The notes below the pieces were generated by a model that was given only the letters and a program-made list of their open reading frames with translations, did no database searches and was not told the DNA's origin. From Edaphochlamys debaryana (taxonomy: Eukaryota; Chlorophyta; Chlorophyceae; Chlamydomonadales): DNA of 64,000 bases. The stretch spans positions 1,178,001-1,242,000 of the forward strand of contig JAEHOE010000009.1 of assembly GCA_016858145.1 (NCBI GenBank), in the 5' to 3' direction. A program made the translations under genes and the position numbers. This document shows, piece after piece, positions 1-11,093 of this stretch (the first letter of the stretch is position 1; each line of letters begins with the position of its first letter).

Positions 1-1173
1 CGTGGGAACGAGGACCTGCAGGCTCCCTCACGAGGAGGCTGCCGTGGCTCAGTGAACGGAGCCTGCATCAGCAGCAGGACGTGGGGGCGAAGTGGAAGGG
101 AGACGACCGGGCGGCCAAGCAGGAGGACTGGTTTCGAGGAACTGCCCTCGGAGGTGCGGGCAGTCAGGCCAGGGGGAGCCGGACAGCGCTGCAAGTCAGG
201 TGATGGGCAGCGGGCTGGGTCAGGGGACGACTGCCGCTGGTTGATGCAGGGCAGTGCTTGGAGCTGAGCGCTGGAGCACTGGGCATGTAGTATTAGCGAG
301 CATGAGATGCACCCGGGCGGTCCTGTTAGGGCCAGAGGCATACTTGTGTGGCTGGTCATCCACTGGCTGGTCAGTCAGTCAGGGAGAGCACGTGCGGGAT
401 GTGCTTTCTTGAGGAGTTCCCGGACCGCGGGGCATACGTCAGAATTGAGAGGGGCGAATTATTGGCAGGAGCGAACAGGGTACGCTGCGGTAGGGAGGAG
501 GGGACTTTGGCGAGCAGGCAGCCGGACAGTGCGGCCACACACTCACTGGATGATAGAATATTTGCTTCTGTGCTAGCGTTGTGTAAGGCTTTGGTGAGTG
601 ACTGGACTGGCAGATCTGCAAGTTGGAATTGGGCCCTTCAGTTGTGACGAGGGCGACCGGCTCGGGGGTGGACCCAGGCTGTAAGAATCAGTCAGAGAGC
701 AATCTCCGTGTCTGAGACTCGCATCATGTGCCAAGCTGTGCGCTCACAAAGCCGCAGCGGGGCTGGCGGCTGAGGGGTCATGCGTTCAAAGCAAGCTCGG
801 CCTCATGGGCCACGCGGCGGGCTTGTGGCTGGATGGAGGGGGCGTGCAGGGCGGCCAGGCAGAAGGCTCCATGGGCTCAAGGGCAGGGCTTATGGCAGAT
901 GCTTACTAGCCACAGTCCACCACGGACCAATGAGACAATTCGACACCTGACGCAGACCCACAACGTCATCCTCCCCATGTCTGCTCCGCAACCCGGACAA
1001 CTGCATGAATTGCAACCCAACTGCACAACGGGACCGAGCCTGTTTGTAAGTTTGTCCGCCCTCATGTTGACACCGCCGCCGCCACCAGCTAGCACAGTGC
1101 AAGTTAGCCCCAGCCAACGGCCAAGGGGCCTGAGCACCTCCCCCTCCCTCCCCCCGCAGTGTCCAGGTGGCCT
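1..1173. other. Region without a supported gene
   Basis: No open frame here looks protein-coding; codon context, splice signals and recognisable motifs are lacking. The stretch next to position 1173 is presumably the 3' UTR of the minus-strand RING gene. Anything further left may be intergenic or belong to a gene outside the window. Confidence 0.5.
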
Positions 1174-1612
1174 TCACGTCGACACCGCCATCTTGACCGA
1201 GCTGAAGGGCTGCCGGCAAACCGGGCAGGCAAGCTGGCCCCGCGCTCGGAGGTCCTCCTCGCACGCCTCGCACACGCACACGTGGATGGCGCTCTCGTGC
1301 ACAAAGCCCTGCGTCGCCCTGGCCGCCATGCACACACAGCACTCGCCCCTGCCCTCAGCCGCGGAGTCAGTTGCCGCGGCGGTTGCGCCGCTCGGCTGGG
1401 GCTCCCGTGGCGTCAGCACGGGCGGGGGGCTGCCGGGTCCGTCAGGGTGCTCCTGGAGCAGAGGTTGGCGGAGTGAAGGGGTCCTGGCCGAAGGTTTCTG
1501 TGCAAGCGTCTTGCGCTGAGTGAGGAGCACAAAGCCGACCGCAAGGCAGAGCGCGGCTAACATAGCCGCTGCCGCGGTCATCAACGGGGGTACGCCACTA
1601 GAGGGCGGTGAC

Positions 1613-1644
<32 letters not shown>

Positions 1645-3687
1645 CGAAGGTAGGTGAGCGGGATCAATTCGGGCCGCCAGCACTACACGTCGCCCGGGCT
1701 CCTGCTTGGCAGCCGCATCTCTCACGGCGGCAAGGACTGCGTCCTCGGCGCGGCACAGCTCTGACACCTCCCTCCCGGTGACGGCCGCCGCCGCACGCCG
1801 GAACTGCCTGCAGGCCGCAGGCCCCAGCGGCAGCTCTGCAGGCAGCCCACTGGCAGCGCCCAAGGCCAGAGCGTCGGCTGCCATCCAGAGCAAGTCCTCA
1901 TCCGTGGCGATGGGGTAGACGTAAGTCGTGTTGGGCGTGACGAGGGTGCCATAAGGGTAGGCACCTGCGTCTGGGCTGTAGTGGATTCCCAGCATAGCCG
2001 GTCCCGCAGCACGGACGGTCCGAAGGGCGCTCTGGGGGGCGTGACCAAGCGGGGTTGTGCCCTTGCGGAGAAGCGCCCTTCGATGCAGGAGTGGGGTTCC
2101 GACGGCGTCAATGAGTTGCGGAGGAGTGTAGCCCTCGGACAGGCTCTCTGGTGACTGGGGCGACTGAGGTGGCTGTGAAGGCGGCGGCGGGGGCGGGGAC
2201 GGCGCAGGGGGCGGCGGTGGCTTGACTTGCGTCGGCAGCCAGTCGAGTAGCAGAGCACCGCGCACCGCAACAGCCACGGCCCTGAGGCGTCAGGCGGTAC
2301 AAGGAAGAAGGGGAGGGTCAGGCGCCAGTGCTCCCAACTTTACAGGAGCGGAGGTGGTCCTGCCCTCCGTCCCAGCTGCCGTGCTGGGCGCCCGCCGCTC
2401 ACCCACCTGCCGACTCGGGCATCCCGTGTGTCGCTCGCCCAGTGGGGCCACACGGCCTTGACGGTCAGGGCGGTACCGTGCAGGCCCTCGAGGTCATCGT
2501 CGAACAGTGGAGAGAGATCTAGCTGCAAGGATCTGGTCGTAAGGTTGGCTCGCGATGGCCCACCAACAAGCTGGGCTTCGGCGGCCACCCAGTCCCCTCC
2601 GCTCCATTGCCAACCGCCGGAAGCTGGCGCAAGGTGCAGCATACCGTCCGTGCACGGATTATAGATCAAGTTCTTAGCCATGCACACGAAATGCCACTTC
2701 TTGCAGCGACATTGGACCTTGACGGAGTCTGGCACGATGGACAACGCCCTGCGCGGGTTGGACGGGGGATGTCTGCTGACGCCTTCCTGAGCGGCATGCA
2801 TCCACGCAGCTCGGCTGCCCCCCTTTCCCTTCTGGACGCGGGTCCTGTCACTGCCTCCCCATCCTCACATGCCCTCCCCTCACCACACGACGCCTCCCGC
2901 TACAAAGGCGTTGGATCTGACCCGGCCGTCACAGAGGTCCCAGTTGCCGTTCACGTAATCCTGCGGCGGCGGACACAAGTACACAAATAATTCATGGGGC
3001 CCAAACCGGGAATTACGGTAGTAGGCATGTGACATCAGGAGATTCAAGGCTAGACCCTGCCAGGCCCCTGCACCCTGTCCAGCCAAGCGCTTCGCTTCGT
3101 TGTTTTCTTCTACACCCTGTCCTGGGTGGGCCCCTGCTACCGACTGCTCCCAGCCAAGCCTCACCGCCGTAAAGGATGCTGGCAGGGTGCTGAGCGGTTC
3201 AGTGGGGGTCACCACAATGGCGGGGCAGGCCGGGCCGGTGGGGTCGGGAGGTCCGAAGCCCAGGGCCGGCAGGCTGGCCCGGAGCTGCTCAGCCGCCATG
3301 GCCTTTTCCCGCTCCCGGCTTGCCTCAAGGAGCTGTCGAAAGGGCTCCGCCAGGGCTACCGAGCAGGCGGCTGCAGGGGGAGGAGGGAGCGAGGGGCAGG
3401 CAAAGGTCGGTGTCGCGGAAGTTGCGGCCTGCACAGCTGCGCGTGTCCTTGCCTGCGTCCGAGGCTGGTAGGCCGAGCTCCGCGCCGAGCTTGGCGCATA
3501 GCGAGGCGCCATCGTCCAAACTTGGCTGCCCCAGCGGCCAAGGTCCCGTCAGAACACCGCTACCGCTTGCTTCCACGACCGGAGCCGTGTGCGCCTGGAC
3601 GTAGGCGCATGCGAGGAACAAGGCTAGCGCAAGTAGCGCGAGGGATGGGACCCGGCATCGGGCTTGTTTGCTCGCCAACCGCAGCAT
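1174..3687 (-). CDS. Secreted-ectodomain, single-pass membrane protein with MDM2-type RING finger
   Basis: Four exons, 723 residues: 3687-3453, 3370-2884, 2748-2407, 2281-1174; phases match at every junction. Residues 1-32 form a signal peptide (MLRLASKQ then a Leu/Ala core). A Cys-containing ectodomain follows, with two poly-Pro stretches (about 371-398, and one just before the membrane). A hydrophobic helix lies at about 588-610, and the RING at about 668-723. The RING has CxxC, HESAIH (H-x4-H), CEAC and CPVCRQPF: the C2H2C4 arrangement of MDM2 rather than C3HC4. Known of the family: RING fingers bind ubiquitin-conjugating enzymes. Inferred: a type I membrane E3 ligase with the RING in the cytosol. 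Intron 1 appears to use a GC donor (gcaagg); a GT donor a few codons downstream in the same phase is possible. I do not recognise the ectodomain. Head-to-head with the MYND gene. Confidence 0.82.
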
Positions 3688-4476
3688 ACTGGTATACTAG
3701 AATTGGGCGTATTGGGGCTAAAGGTTGCGAGTATGGAAGAGCTAACGCAAGCTAGGCTAGGCGTTGCAAACTCTGTCGGCCTTGTCTCTGTAAAGTTGTG
3801 ATTCACTCAGGCACAGCTGCTCAAGCTGCAGTTGAAAGCACAAGCGCTGCACTAACGCCGGAGACTTGCGCGAAACAATGGGCCTCACGGGTCCCGGACG
3901 GACCCGTGACGTGCCCGTGACCGTTCGTGGCAGGGCCACTTCACGGCGTGGTCATGGCCTGGCCCGTCAGCGCTCGCCCCCACCAATCCCCTGCTGCATT
4001 CCCCGTCAGTGGACCTGGCAGTGTGGTCCACGAGCTGTGCAGTCGTCTGGCTGTCGTTGGCCACAGGACAGGTCCTAGTGAAGCCACGAGAAGCCAGGGG
4101 AGGCCAGGGGAGGCCAGGGGTCTCCACCCTCCTGTCTCCCCCAACCCCTCCTCAGGCCACCCCAGGCCTCCCCGGCATCCCTGGCGGGAGGGGCGAAAGT
4201 CAGTCCTGTGGTGCATGCGATCGGTCCGGGGTCTAGACTTCAGGACTCTCGGACTTCAGACCCTCAGTATGCTCAGTACGGCGGAAGACGAGGAGCCGCA
4301 TCCACCTCGTTAACCACTTGTCTACAGAGCCTATAAAGAGGAGCCTGTACAGAAGAGCCTGCCATTCCATATCCACATACGTCGCTCCGGGCTTCGCCTC
4401 AACCCGCCTCAACATGCTCATCCACACGAGTCTCACGGCGACCTAACAACAAACAGTAAACCTGAGCGTCCATCTC
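3688..4476. promoter_or_regulatory. Shared upstream region of RING (-) and MYND (+) genes
   Basis: This 789-bp spacer between two divergent start codons must hold both promoters. A TATA-like TATAAAG at about 4332-4338 lies about 140 bp before the MYND ATG, inside a small triplicated GAGCCT motif (4327-4360). A short tandem repeat (ccaggggagg units) occurs at about 4092-4120. No conserved coding frame is seen. Confidence 0.5.
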
Positions 4477-7400
4477 ATGGACACCTCGGCGCTGGTGCGA
4501 GGGGCGTCGGCCTGCGCGGACCGGCTCCTGGGTCTTCCCGCAAATGGAAACGCCACAGCGCCACCGCGTGCAAACGAGCTCAACGATCTGGGCATCAAGC
4601 TCGAAGGAGCTCGTTCGCAAGCGCTGCTTGGTGGACCCCGCGCGCGCATGCTGGCGGAGAGCCTCCTAGTCAACGAGGCGTTTCGGGTGGCGCTGCTCAA
4701 GCTGATTGCCTTCGCGACCCGACTGCCGCCTCCAGACTCGGGTGGCGACTCCGCAGCTCTGGAAAGAAAGCGGGCATTGGGGTTTGTGTCGTGCGAGCTC
4801 GCGATGGTGTTGCTCGAGGTGTCCAACATCGACGATAGCCCGGCGCTCATTGCGGCAAGGGCTGCCTTCACAAGGAGCCTCTTGAAGATGCAGATGCTCC
4901 ACGCCGCAGCTCGTCAGCTCGCCGACGCCGCCAACACGCTGCCGGTGCCGGGAGGGGCCCCGAATGCCGGACAGGGCCCAGGCGGCAGCGGGGCGGCCGG
5001 TGCAAACCCGCGTCTGGACCGGGCCCACTGCAACTCGCTCTACGGCTGCCTTGCACGTGCCATGATGCTGCCCCTGTGCATCACGGCCGCCAGCGACCGC
5101 TTGACTGAGGGCGACAAGGAGCGGCACGACCTGCTCGCGGGCCTGGCGGAAACGTTGGCGGCGACCCGCCTGACGGAGCACGCGGCGAGGCTGCTGCTGC
5201 TGCTGCGCGGCTCGCAGCCGGACAACCTCAACTGCAACCCGACCGCTGCGGTGTCGTACTTCCTCTACACCTACAAGTTCTGCTACCGGCAGGTGCACTC
5301 CAACGCGGCGGCACACGGGGACGCCAGCATGCCGCCTGGCGTGCTCGCGCAATACCGCGAGGTCCTCCAGGGCCCCTGCGCGAGGCACGCGGTGATGGTC
5401 CTGGGTCTGACCGCCCTCGACCGCATGGACTGCCTCCCACCCGACGCCAACACCGCCTGCCGGTGCCTGCGCGCGGGCCCGCCCGACAAGGACCTCAACG
5501 GCTTTGTGCTCCCGGCGCTGATCGCGGCCCTGGACGCTGCGGTGCAGGGGCCGGAGGAGGCCCCCTGCAGCCCACGCGCCACCTCCGCCACGCTCTCCCG
5601 CGCTGCCTATGTGGTAGTGGCAAGCATGCTGAACGACGGCTCCCCGCCAAAGCCAGGCGACGACCGGCGCTGGCTGTCGCCGGAGGAGCGACTGGAGGTG
5701 GCGATCTACCTGCTGCCCGTGGCCGTCTCCAACGCCCGGCACTTCGACGCTCGGGGCCGGCCGCAGAAGGGGCTGTGGCGCGAGGCGTGGGACGCGGCGC
5801 ACCTGCTCGTGAAGCACGAGGTGTGCGGGCAAGGCATGACGAAGCCCCAACGCGGCGCCCTGTCCAGGGCCCTGGGCGAGCTGGTGGGGGCGACCGTGGC
5901 ACCCCTGCGGGTGGAGGGCGCGGGCGGAGGTACGTATTCGGTGTACATGGCGGCGGGGCACAAGGCAAAAGCTGCCCACTTGAAAGGGCTTGCACTTTCC
6001 GTCTTGCTTCCAAGCAGCGTTGCTATCTTATTTTGGCGTAGCTAAGTCTTCCAGGGACAAGCCCCCTGGGTGGGTCGGATTAGCTAAGTGCATGTAAGGA
6101 CTGTGGCGCTGCAGCCGGCCTAATTAGCCAAGTGACGGCCCAATTAGCCAAGTGACGGACAGGGGGCGGCGCAGGCACAATGAGTCCTTTCTCTCAGGTA
6201 GGGTGCCAACAGGTCTTCGCAGGTTGCGACACACGCCCTACGCCCACAAGAAGGCGCTTCATCCATGCACACACCCTGCTGCGCGGCTCTGCGGGTTGCC
6301 AGCCCTACCTATCGGGTCCACGCCTTGCTCACACCCCAAAGGTTAGCTAAGTACTAGCAAGGAAACGAGGTGCCTTGGCCGGAGAATTAGCCAAGTTCCT
6401 CAGGGACAAAAGTCTCAGATTCCAGGAACTAGTTAGCCAAGTTCACTTGGCTACAAGACGTAAACTTAGCTAAGATAGCAACACTGCTTCCAAGCCCTCT
6501 TACGGTACTGTCTGCCTGAGCTACGCGTTGCAGCGCACCTTCTGCCGGGTGCTTGCCTACTGCCCCCAACCGCCTCCGACCCCCACCGCCTGCACTGTGC
6601 ACTCCCCCACCCCGCAGGGACCTGGCGCCTGCCGGCCCAGCCGCCTGCCATCGTGGACTGCGCGCTGCGCGGCAGCGCCCTGCCCTGCCTGGACCGCATG
6701 CTGCGCCGTGCTTCGCTCGACCCCGGCAGCATGGAGGCCAAGCTCCTGTGCAGCGAGCCCATGCTCTCGCCCGACCTCTGGGCGGGCGCCCTGGCACTCC
6801 TGGCCTACGCCAGCCCCAGCCAGGCAGCGGCCTTTGCGGCCAACGCCACCAAGCTTCTGAGGCGCACCGATGCACGCCTCCTGCTGCGGGGTGCCGCTGA
6901 GCCTGACACAGTGGGGCTTATCGCGGTGGTGGAGATGTGCCGCGCCGTGCTCTGGGTCTCGAGCGCCCGGCACGACGGCGCCAGCACCGAGGGCCTCCGC
7001 CGCCTGACCCTGTTCCTCTCGGCTGCCCTGCCCGACTGCCTGGCGGAGCTGTCACGGCTGGTGCTGGAGGCGGCGGCCCTACACACGGAGGCGTGGCGGG
7101 AGGGGCGGGGCAGGCCGGGCGAGGTCAAGGGCGAGGGTGACGAGGAGGCGGGGAAGGGGCGACCGCCGTACCTGTGCCGAGCTATGGAGGCGCTGATGCT
7201 TGCGTCCAAGGCGTACTGCCCCGGCCGGCCCCCGCCCTCCGCCCCCTCCGCCGTTGCCACTGCCGCTGCCGCGGAGCCCAAACTCGGTGCCCACGGCGGC
7301 GGCCCATGCAAGGACGGCGAGGGCTCGAGCTCCAGCGGTGGCGGTGGCGGCGACGGCAGCGGGCGCAGTAAGGGCCTGACCGCCGGCAGCAGCGAAGATG

Positions 7401-7993
7401 GATCCGTTGAGGGTGCAGACGACAGCGACTGGCGGTGGGCCGTCCTGGAGGGGGCGAAGCTGGTGGCGGTGGTGGGGGCGGCCCTGGGGCTGCAGGGGGG
7501 CCGCACGTCCAACACCGCGCCGTACGCCGACTTGCGCGGCCTGGCAAGCACCACGGCGCTTTCGCTGGTCTTCGAGCGGCCGCAGGCTCTGCGGGGATTG
7601 GTGGAAGCGCTGCGGACCAGCAAACGTGATGCGTCTCTCGCGCCTGCGCTTGAGTCTCTGGCGGTCCTCCTCGAGGCAGCGCCGGTGGCGGGGGCAGTGC
7701 GGGCGGAGGGCGACGTGGGGAGGACTCATGTGGGGCAGGGCAACGGCGAGCGCCCAAGGGAGGCGACCCTTGCGGACTTCATGCTCCCGCCCAGCGAGGC
7801 CCGGAGCTGCCTGGGCTTCCGGCCCTGCTCCAGCCCCGCCTGCGTGGAGCTGGAGCGAGACAACGACTCGCCGCCGCGGCTGCGGCAGTGCGGGGGCTGC
7901 GGGCGGGCCTCGTACTGCTGCCGCGCGTGCCAGACCGCCCACTGGCGGGCTGGGCACAAGGCCGAGTGCGGAGGCGGCCCCAAGGCCGGTTAG
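4477..7993 (+). CDS. MYND-type zinc-finger protein
   Basis: Two exons, 942 residues: 4477-5929 and 6618-7993, joined in phase 1 (donor gtacgt, acceptor cccgcag). Most of the protein is a helical, Ala/Leu-rich region of no recognised fold. A Ser/Gly-rich insert (about 7230-7420) precedes the C-terminal MYND finger at roughly residues 890-938. The finger shows C-x4-C, then RQCGGCG, SYCCRAC and HWRAGHKAEC, giving the Cys/His ligands of the family. MYND fingers bind proline-rich peptides in partner proteins and often sit in transcriptional regulators; many chlorophyte genomes carry sets of MYND-only proteins like this one. The intron (688 bp) contains an inserted MITE-like element. The role beyond protein-protein interaction is unknown. 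Confidence 0.88.
6015..6485. mobile_element. MITE-like element with 9-bp target duplication in the MYND intron
   Basis: A 471-bp non-coding insert is flanked by the identical 9-mer gcttccaag at 6006-6014 and 6486-6494. Terminal inverted repeats read agcgttgctatctta at the left and, as reverse complement, agtgttgctatctta at the right (14 of 15 identical). The interior carries at least six copies of TTAGCYAAGT, clustered toward both ends, as expected of subterminal transposase-binding repeats. A 9-bp duplication is typical of Mutator-like elements. No transposase frame is present, so it would be non-autonomous. The host gene's splice sites lie outside the element. Confidence 0.75.
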
Positions 7994-8627
7994 GGGGGTG
8001 CGCTGGGGGGGCGGGCTTGAGCAATACATCAACGAAGGGGAAGACATGATGACTAAGACGAAGCAAGGGCCAGGCATGATTCCTAATGGCAGGCGAGACT
8101 CCTTATGCAGCGCTGTTGCTATGCTGCATAATTAGGCAAGCAAAAGAAGGGCAACGTTTGATCCGTCCGCTAGGCGTCTAGGCGTGACGACGGCTTGGGA
8201 TGACACACGCCCATGCTCCAGCTGTGAGCAGGCAACTTGGTAGCACGGACCCTTGCCCGGTCATCGCTTGCACGTTGCTGACCGAGCTGAATGCCTTTCT
8301 TAACCGGAGAGAGGGGGCGGGGATGGTACAGGGAGGAGGTGGAGGTCAAAGGCGGCTAGGGGGCACGGCGGGAAAGCGAGGGAAGGCGATGGCGTGCCAG
8401 CAGTGCACGCGGGAGCTGCGGGGAGCTGTCCTTGTCGCACCATTCCACCCTCAAGCAGGTTACCCTGTAGCTCTACGAATACTGTTGAAACATCTCAAGA
8501 GTCGCAGTATTCACGCGCGCGCAATCTTGTGGCCCATCAATCCTCACGAACCTGTGCCGCGTTATCAGCAAGTATTTTCCTCTAACATCAGCACAAACTA
8601 GTCGATTACCCGAGCATAGTCGCGACG
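7994..8627. other. Spacer between two plus-strand genes
   Basis: It holds the 3' UTR of the MYND gene and the promoter of the next gene. I see no coding frame, RNA gene or clear promoter element. Confidence 0.45.
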
Positions 8628-10606
8628 ATGCGGCAGCGCGCTGCTGCAAAAGACTCAGCCGCGGAGGAGCCAGTGGAGTTTCTGGATGAGCAGGAACAGG
8701 AGCAGCTGATCCGCGAGTTCGAGGACCAGCAGCGGGACTCCCAACGCACCTGGCGTGTAGGGCGGGGCCGCGGTCGGGGCACCATGGGCAGGGCCCACCG
8801 GTCCTGGGCAAGGCCGGGGACAAGGTGCTCCAGAGCACACACCAACTGGGACTGGCCTCCCGGGGCGGGGCCCACAGCTCCACCCTTTTGCGGCCATTCT
8901 CGCGCCCACGAAAGCTTCCCCCTGCGGCTACCTACGCCGTCCAACTCCCCCAGGCCATCTTCGGCACGGGGTGCCTAGCCATGGGCCTCTTCTTCCTCTA
9001 CGCGGCCTGCAGGCAGCAGCTGGAGCCGTTCGGAGTGGTCAGTCGGAGCGGAGGGCAGGAGCCACAACGGGTCACGTCCAGGGTTTGGCGGGGCCCCGGG
9101 CAGGGAAGGGGCAGGTACTCCGACCCGATCATTCCCTTGGTCGGTTCATCGTGCTCTCGCGTTGCCCCTCCCTTGCCGGCCCTCCACCCCACCCCAGCGC
9201 TTCACGGGCGAGCTCCGCAGCGCCGCCCCCGCCGGCCCCTGGGTGGCAGCGGTGCTGGGGCTGCAGGTGGGGCGGGGGCCGCAGGGGCGGGGCCTTGGGG
9301 TTGGAGGCGGGGTTTAGGGGCCAGGGGCGGGGCCTTGGGGTTGGAGGCGGGGTTTAGGGGCCAGGGGCGGGGCCTTGGGGTTGGAGGCGGGGTTTAGGGC
9401 CCAGGGGCGGGGTATGGGTCCTGGCCTTGACACCCGACCAGCCGCAGCGCTGGGGTGGTGCTGGGGTGGGGCGTTGCCCGCGTTGGGCTGCCTGGCGTGG
9501 GATTGACGCCCTGGCCTTGGCACCTGACCGACTGCACAGTGTAGCGCTCCACGCCATGCGCTCACCTGAGGCCAGGCTTCACGAAGCCACCTCAAGCTAG
9601 TCCTGCCTCTCTGCCACCCCACTGCCCGGCCCCCTCCCCCCCGCAGGGCGTGGCTCTGCTGCTGAGCGGCTGGGGGCTGCTCAGCGAGGTGCCCCCGAGG
9701 AAGCTGGGTGAGCGGCAAGCAGGGGTGGAGGATCAGGGCGTAGGGACGCCAGACAATCGGGAAGAGGCCCAAGGGGGCCCGTCCGGGGCATCCGACGGCC
9801 CGGCTTCAGCGGCAACCCTCTCCCCCCTGCCACCCTCTCTCCGCAGCCCTGGGCGCCGCCCGCACCGCCTGCCTGCCGTACAGCGCCCGCCAGGCGGCGC
9901 TGCTGTGGAGCGGCGTGGGCGCTGCGGCGGTGGGGGCTGTGTTCTGGAGCTGTGTCATGGGCCACCTGCTGGCCAAGGAGGGGGCCAAGGTGGGAGGGTT
10001 GTGGGGGTGGGGCGTGGGGGTAGGGGGAGGGATCGCCGCCGGTGTGCTGGAAGCAGCATGTACGATACTGGATAAAGCGTTGCGCCAGAGAGCTTAGCTG
10101 TGCAGTCGCTTTGGCTGCTGTCATCCTCCCAGCCGTTGTGAGCTTACTGCCCGGGAGTCAGCCCCCAGGGAATCTCGCTAAGCTGCTCTCGTCCCCCTGC
10201 CCCTGCACGCTAGGTCGGCGCCCGCTGGGAGCTGCTGTGGCTGCCCGCCGGGCCCCTGGCCGGCTGCCTGCTGTGCTGCCACGTGGCGTCCTCCCTGGCG
10301 GACACGGAGAAGGAGGCGAGTGGCGGCGGCGGTTTGGGATGGGGCGTGGGATAGGGGCAACGTCAATCCCTCGGTCGGGAGTCCTTGTCAACACTCGCCG
10401 TCACACACAGCCGTTACTGAGGCCGGCAATGCGTCGGCGTCGTCTTCAGTTCACTCGGTAGTGTACATTACACAGCGCACCTCAAGCGGCCCGCCAGCGA
10501 CAATGTCTCCCTCCTGCCCGGCCACCCCCTGTTCCCGTCGTCTGTTCCCTCTTTCCTGCAGATTCAGAAGCTCAAGAGCCAGCGGTACAACTACAAGAAG
10601 CTCTAG
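8628..10606 (+). CDS. Small four-helix membrane protein, unknown function
   Basis: Seven exons, about 210 residues: 8628-8756, 8954-9037, 9198-9266, 9647-9707, 9847-9989, 10214-10315, 10562-10606. The N-terminal 43 residues are charged and acidic (EQEQEQLIREFEDQQ). Four hydrophobic segments follow: exon 2 (AIFGTGCLAMGLFFLYAA), across the exon 3/4 junction (VAAVLGLQGVALLLSGWG), exon 5 (LLWSGVGAAAVGAVFWS) and exon 6 (AGPLAGCLLCCHVASSL). The short basic tail reads QKLKSQRYNYKKL. Both ends probably face the cytosol. Exon 6 must leave through a GC donor (gcgagt), because no GT keeps the frame. Exon 2 could end three bases earlier. I do not recognise the family; it resembles small conserved eukaryotic membrane proteins in size and layout only. 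Confidence 0.75.
9281..9410. repeat. 40-bp minisatellite, about 3 copies
   Basis: A G-rich unit beginning ggccttggggttggaggcgg recurs at 9291, 9331 and 9371 with near-identical copies. It lies in intron 3 of the small membrane-protein gene and does not touch its splice sites. Confidence 0.9.
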
Positions 10607-11093
10607 ATCCAGGACGCGTGGCAACTACGGCTGCAAACTTGGACAACTTCCCAGTAACGAATGAAGCTGCTGCTGCTAGGGAGGAATCCAGTGCTACCTC
10701 ACCCCAAGCCATGCACCGGCGACGGCGGCCGCCCCGTCAGGCCCCACTCCGGCGTTCTGGGGGAGCACGGCCCTCGGCCCCCCGTCGCGGGCCTTCCCAA
10801 TTGTGCCTCCGCCAGCGTTAACGTCGCTACGGCCCCCCTGCCTCCGCCACATCGTCGAAACCTGGCAATGGCCCGCGCTGCCCGCCCCGCTCCCACCAAC
10901 ACACGCTGGACCCCCCTGGGAGGGGCTGAGACCATCGCCCGACCGAGCAGTCGCGGAGCTCGAGGGGCCTCCGCTCCGCGCCACCCCACCACCGCCGACT
11001 ACCCCGGTCTCTCCGCCGCCGCTGCCGCCGCTGAACCCTGGCTCCCGGCTCCTGGCTCCAGGGTTCCGGATCCTGGATCGTGGGATTCCAGGA
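10607..11093. other. Convergent 3' spacer
   Basis: It lies between the ends of the small membrane-protein gene (+) and the heme oxygenase gene (-). It is C-rich with no coding frame I can support and presumably holds two 3' UTRs. A short self-similar stretch of ggatcctgg/ggattccagg units lies at about 11066-11098, next to the heme oxygenase stop codon. Confidence 0.5.

Noticed and set aside
4666..5979. 437-codon minus-strand open frame
   Set aside because: It is antisense to MYND exon 1, with Arg/His/Ala-rich composition typical of GC-rich shadows.
7079..8077. 332-codon minus-strand open frame
   Set aside because: It is antisense to MYND exon 2 and has no motif of its own.
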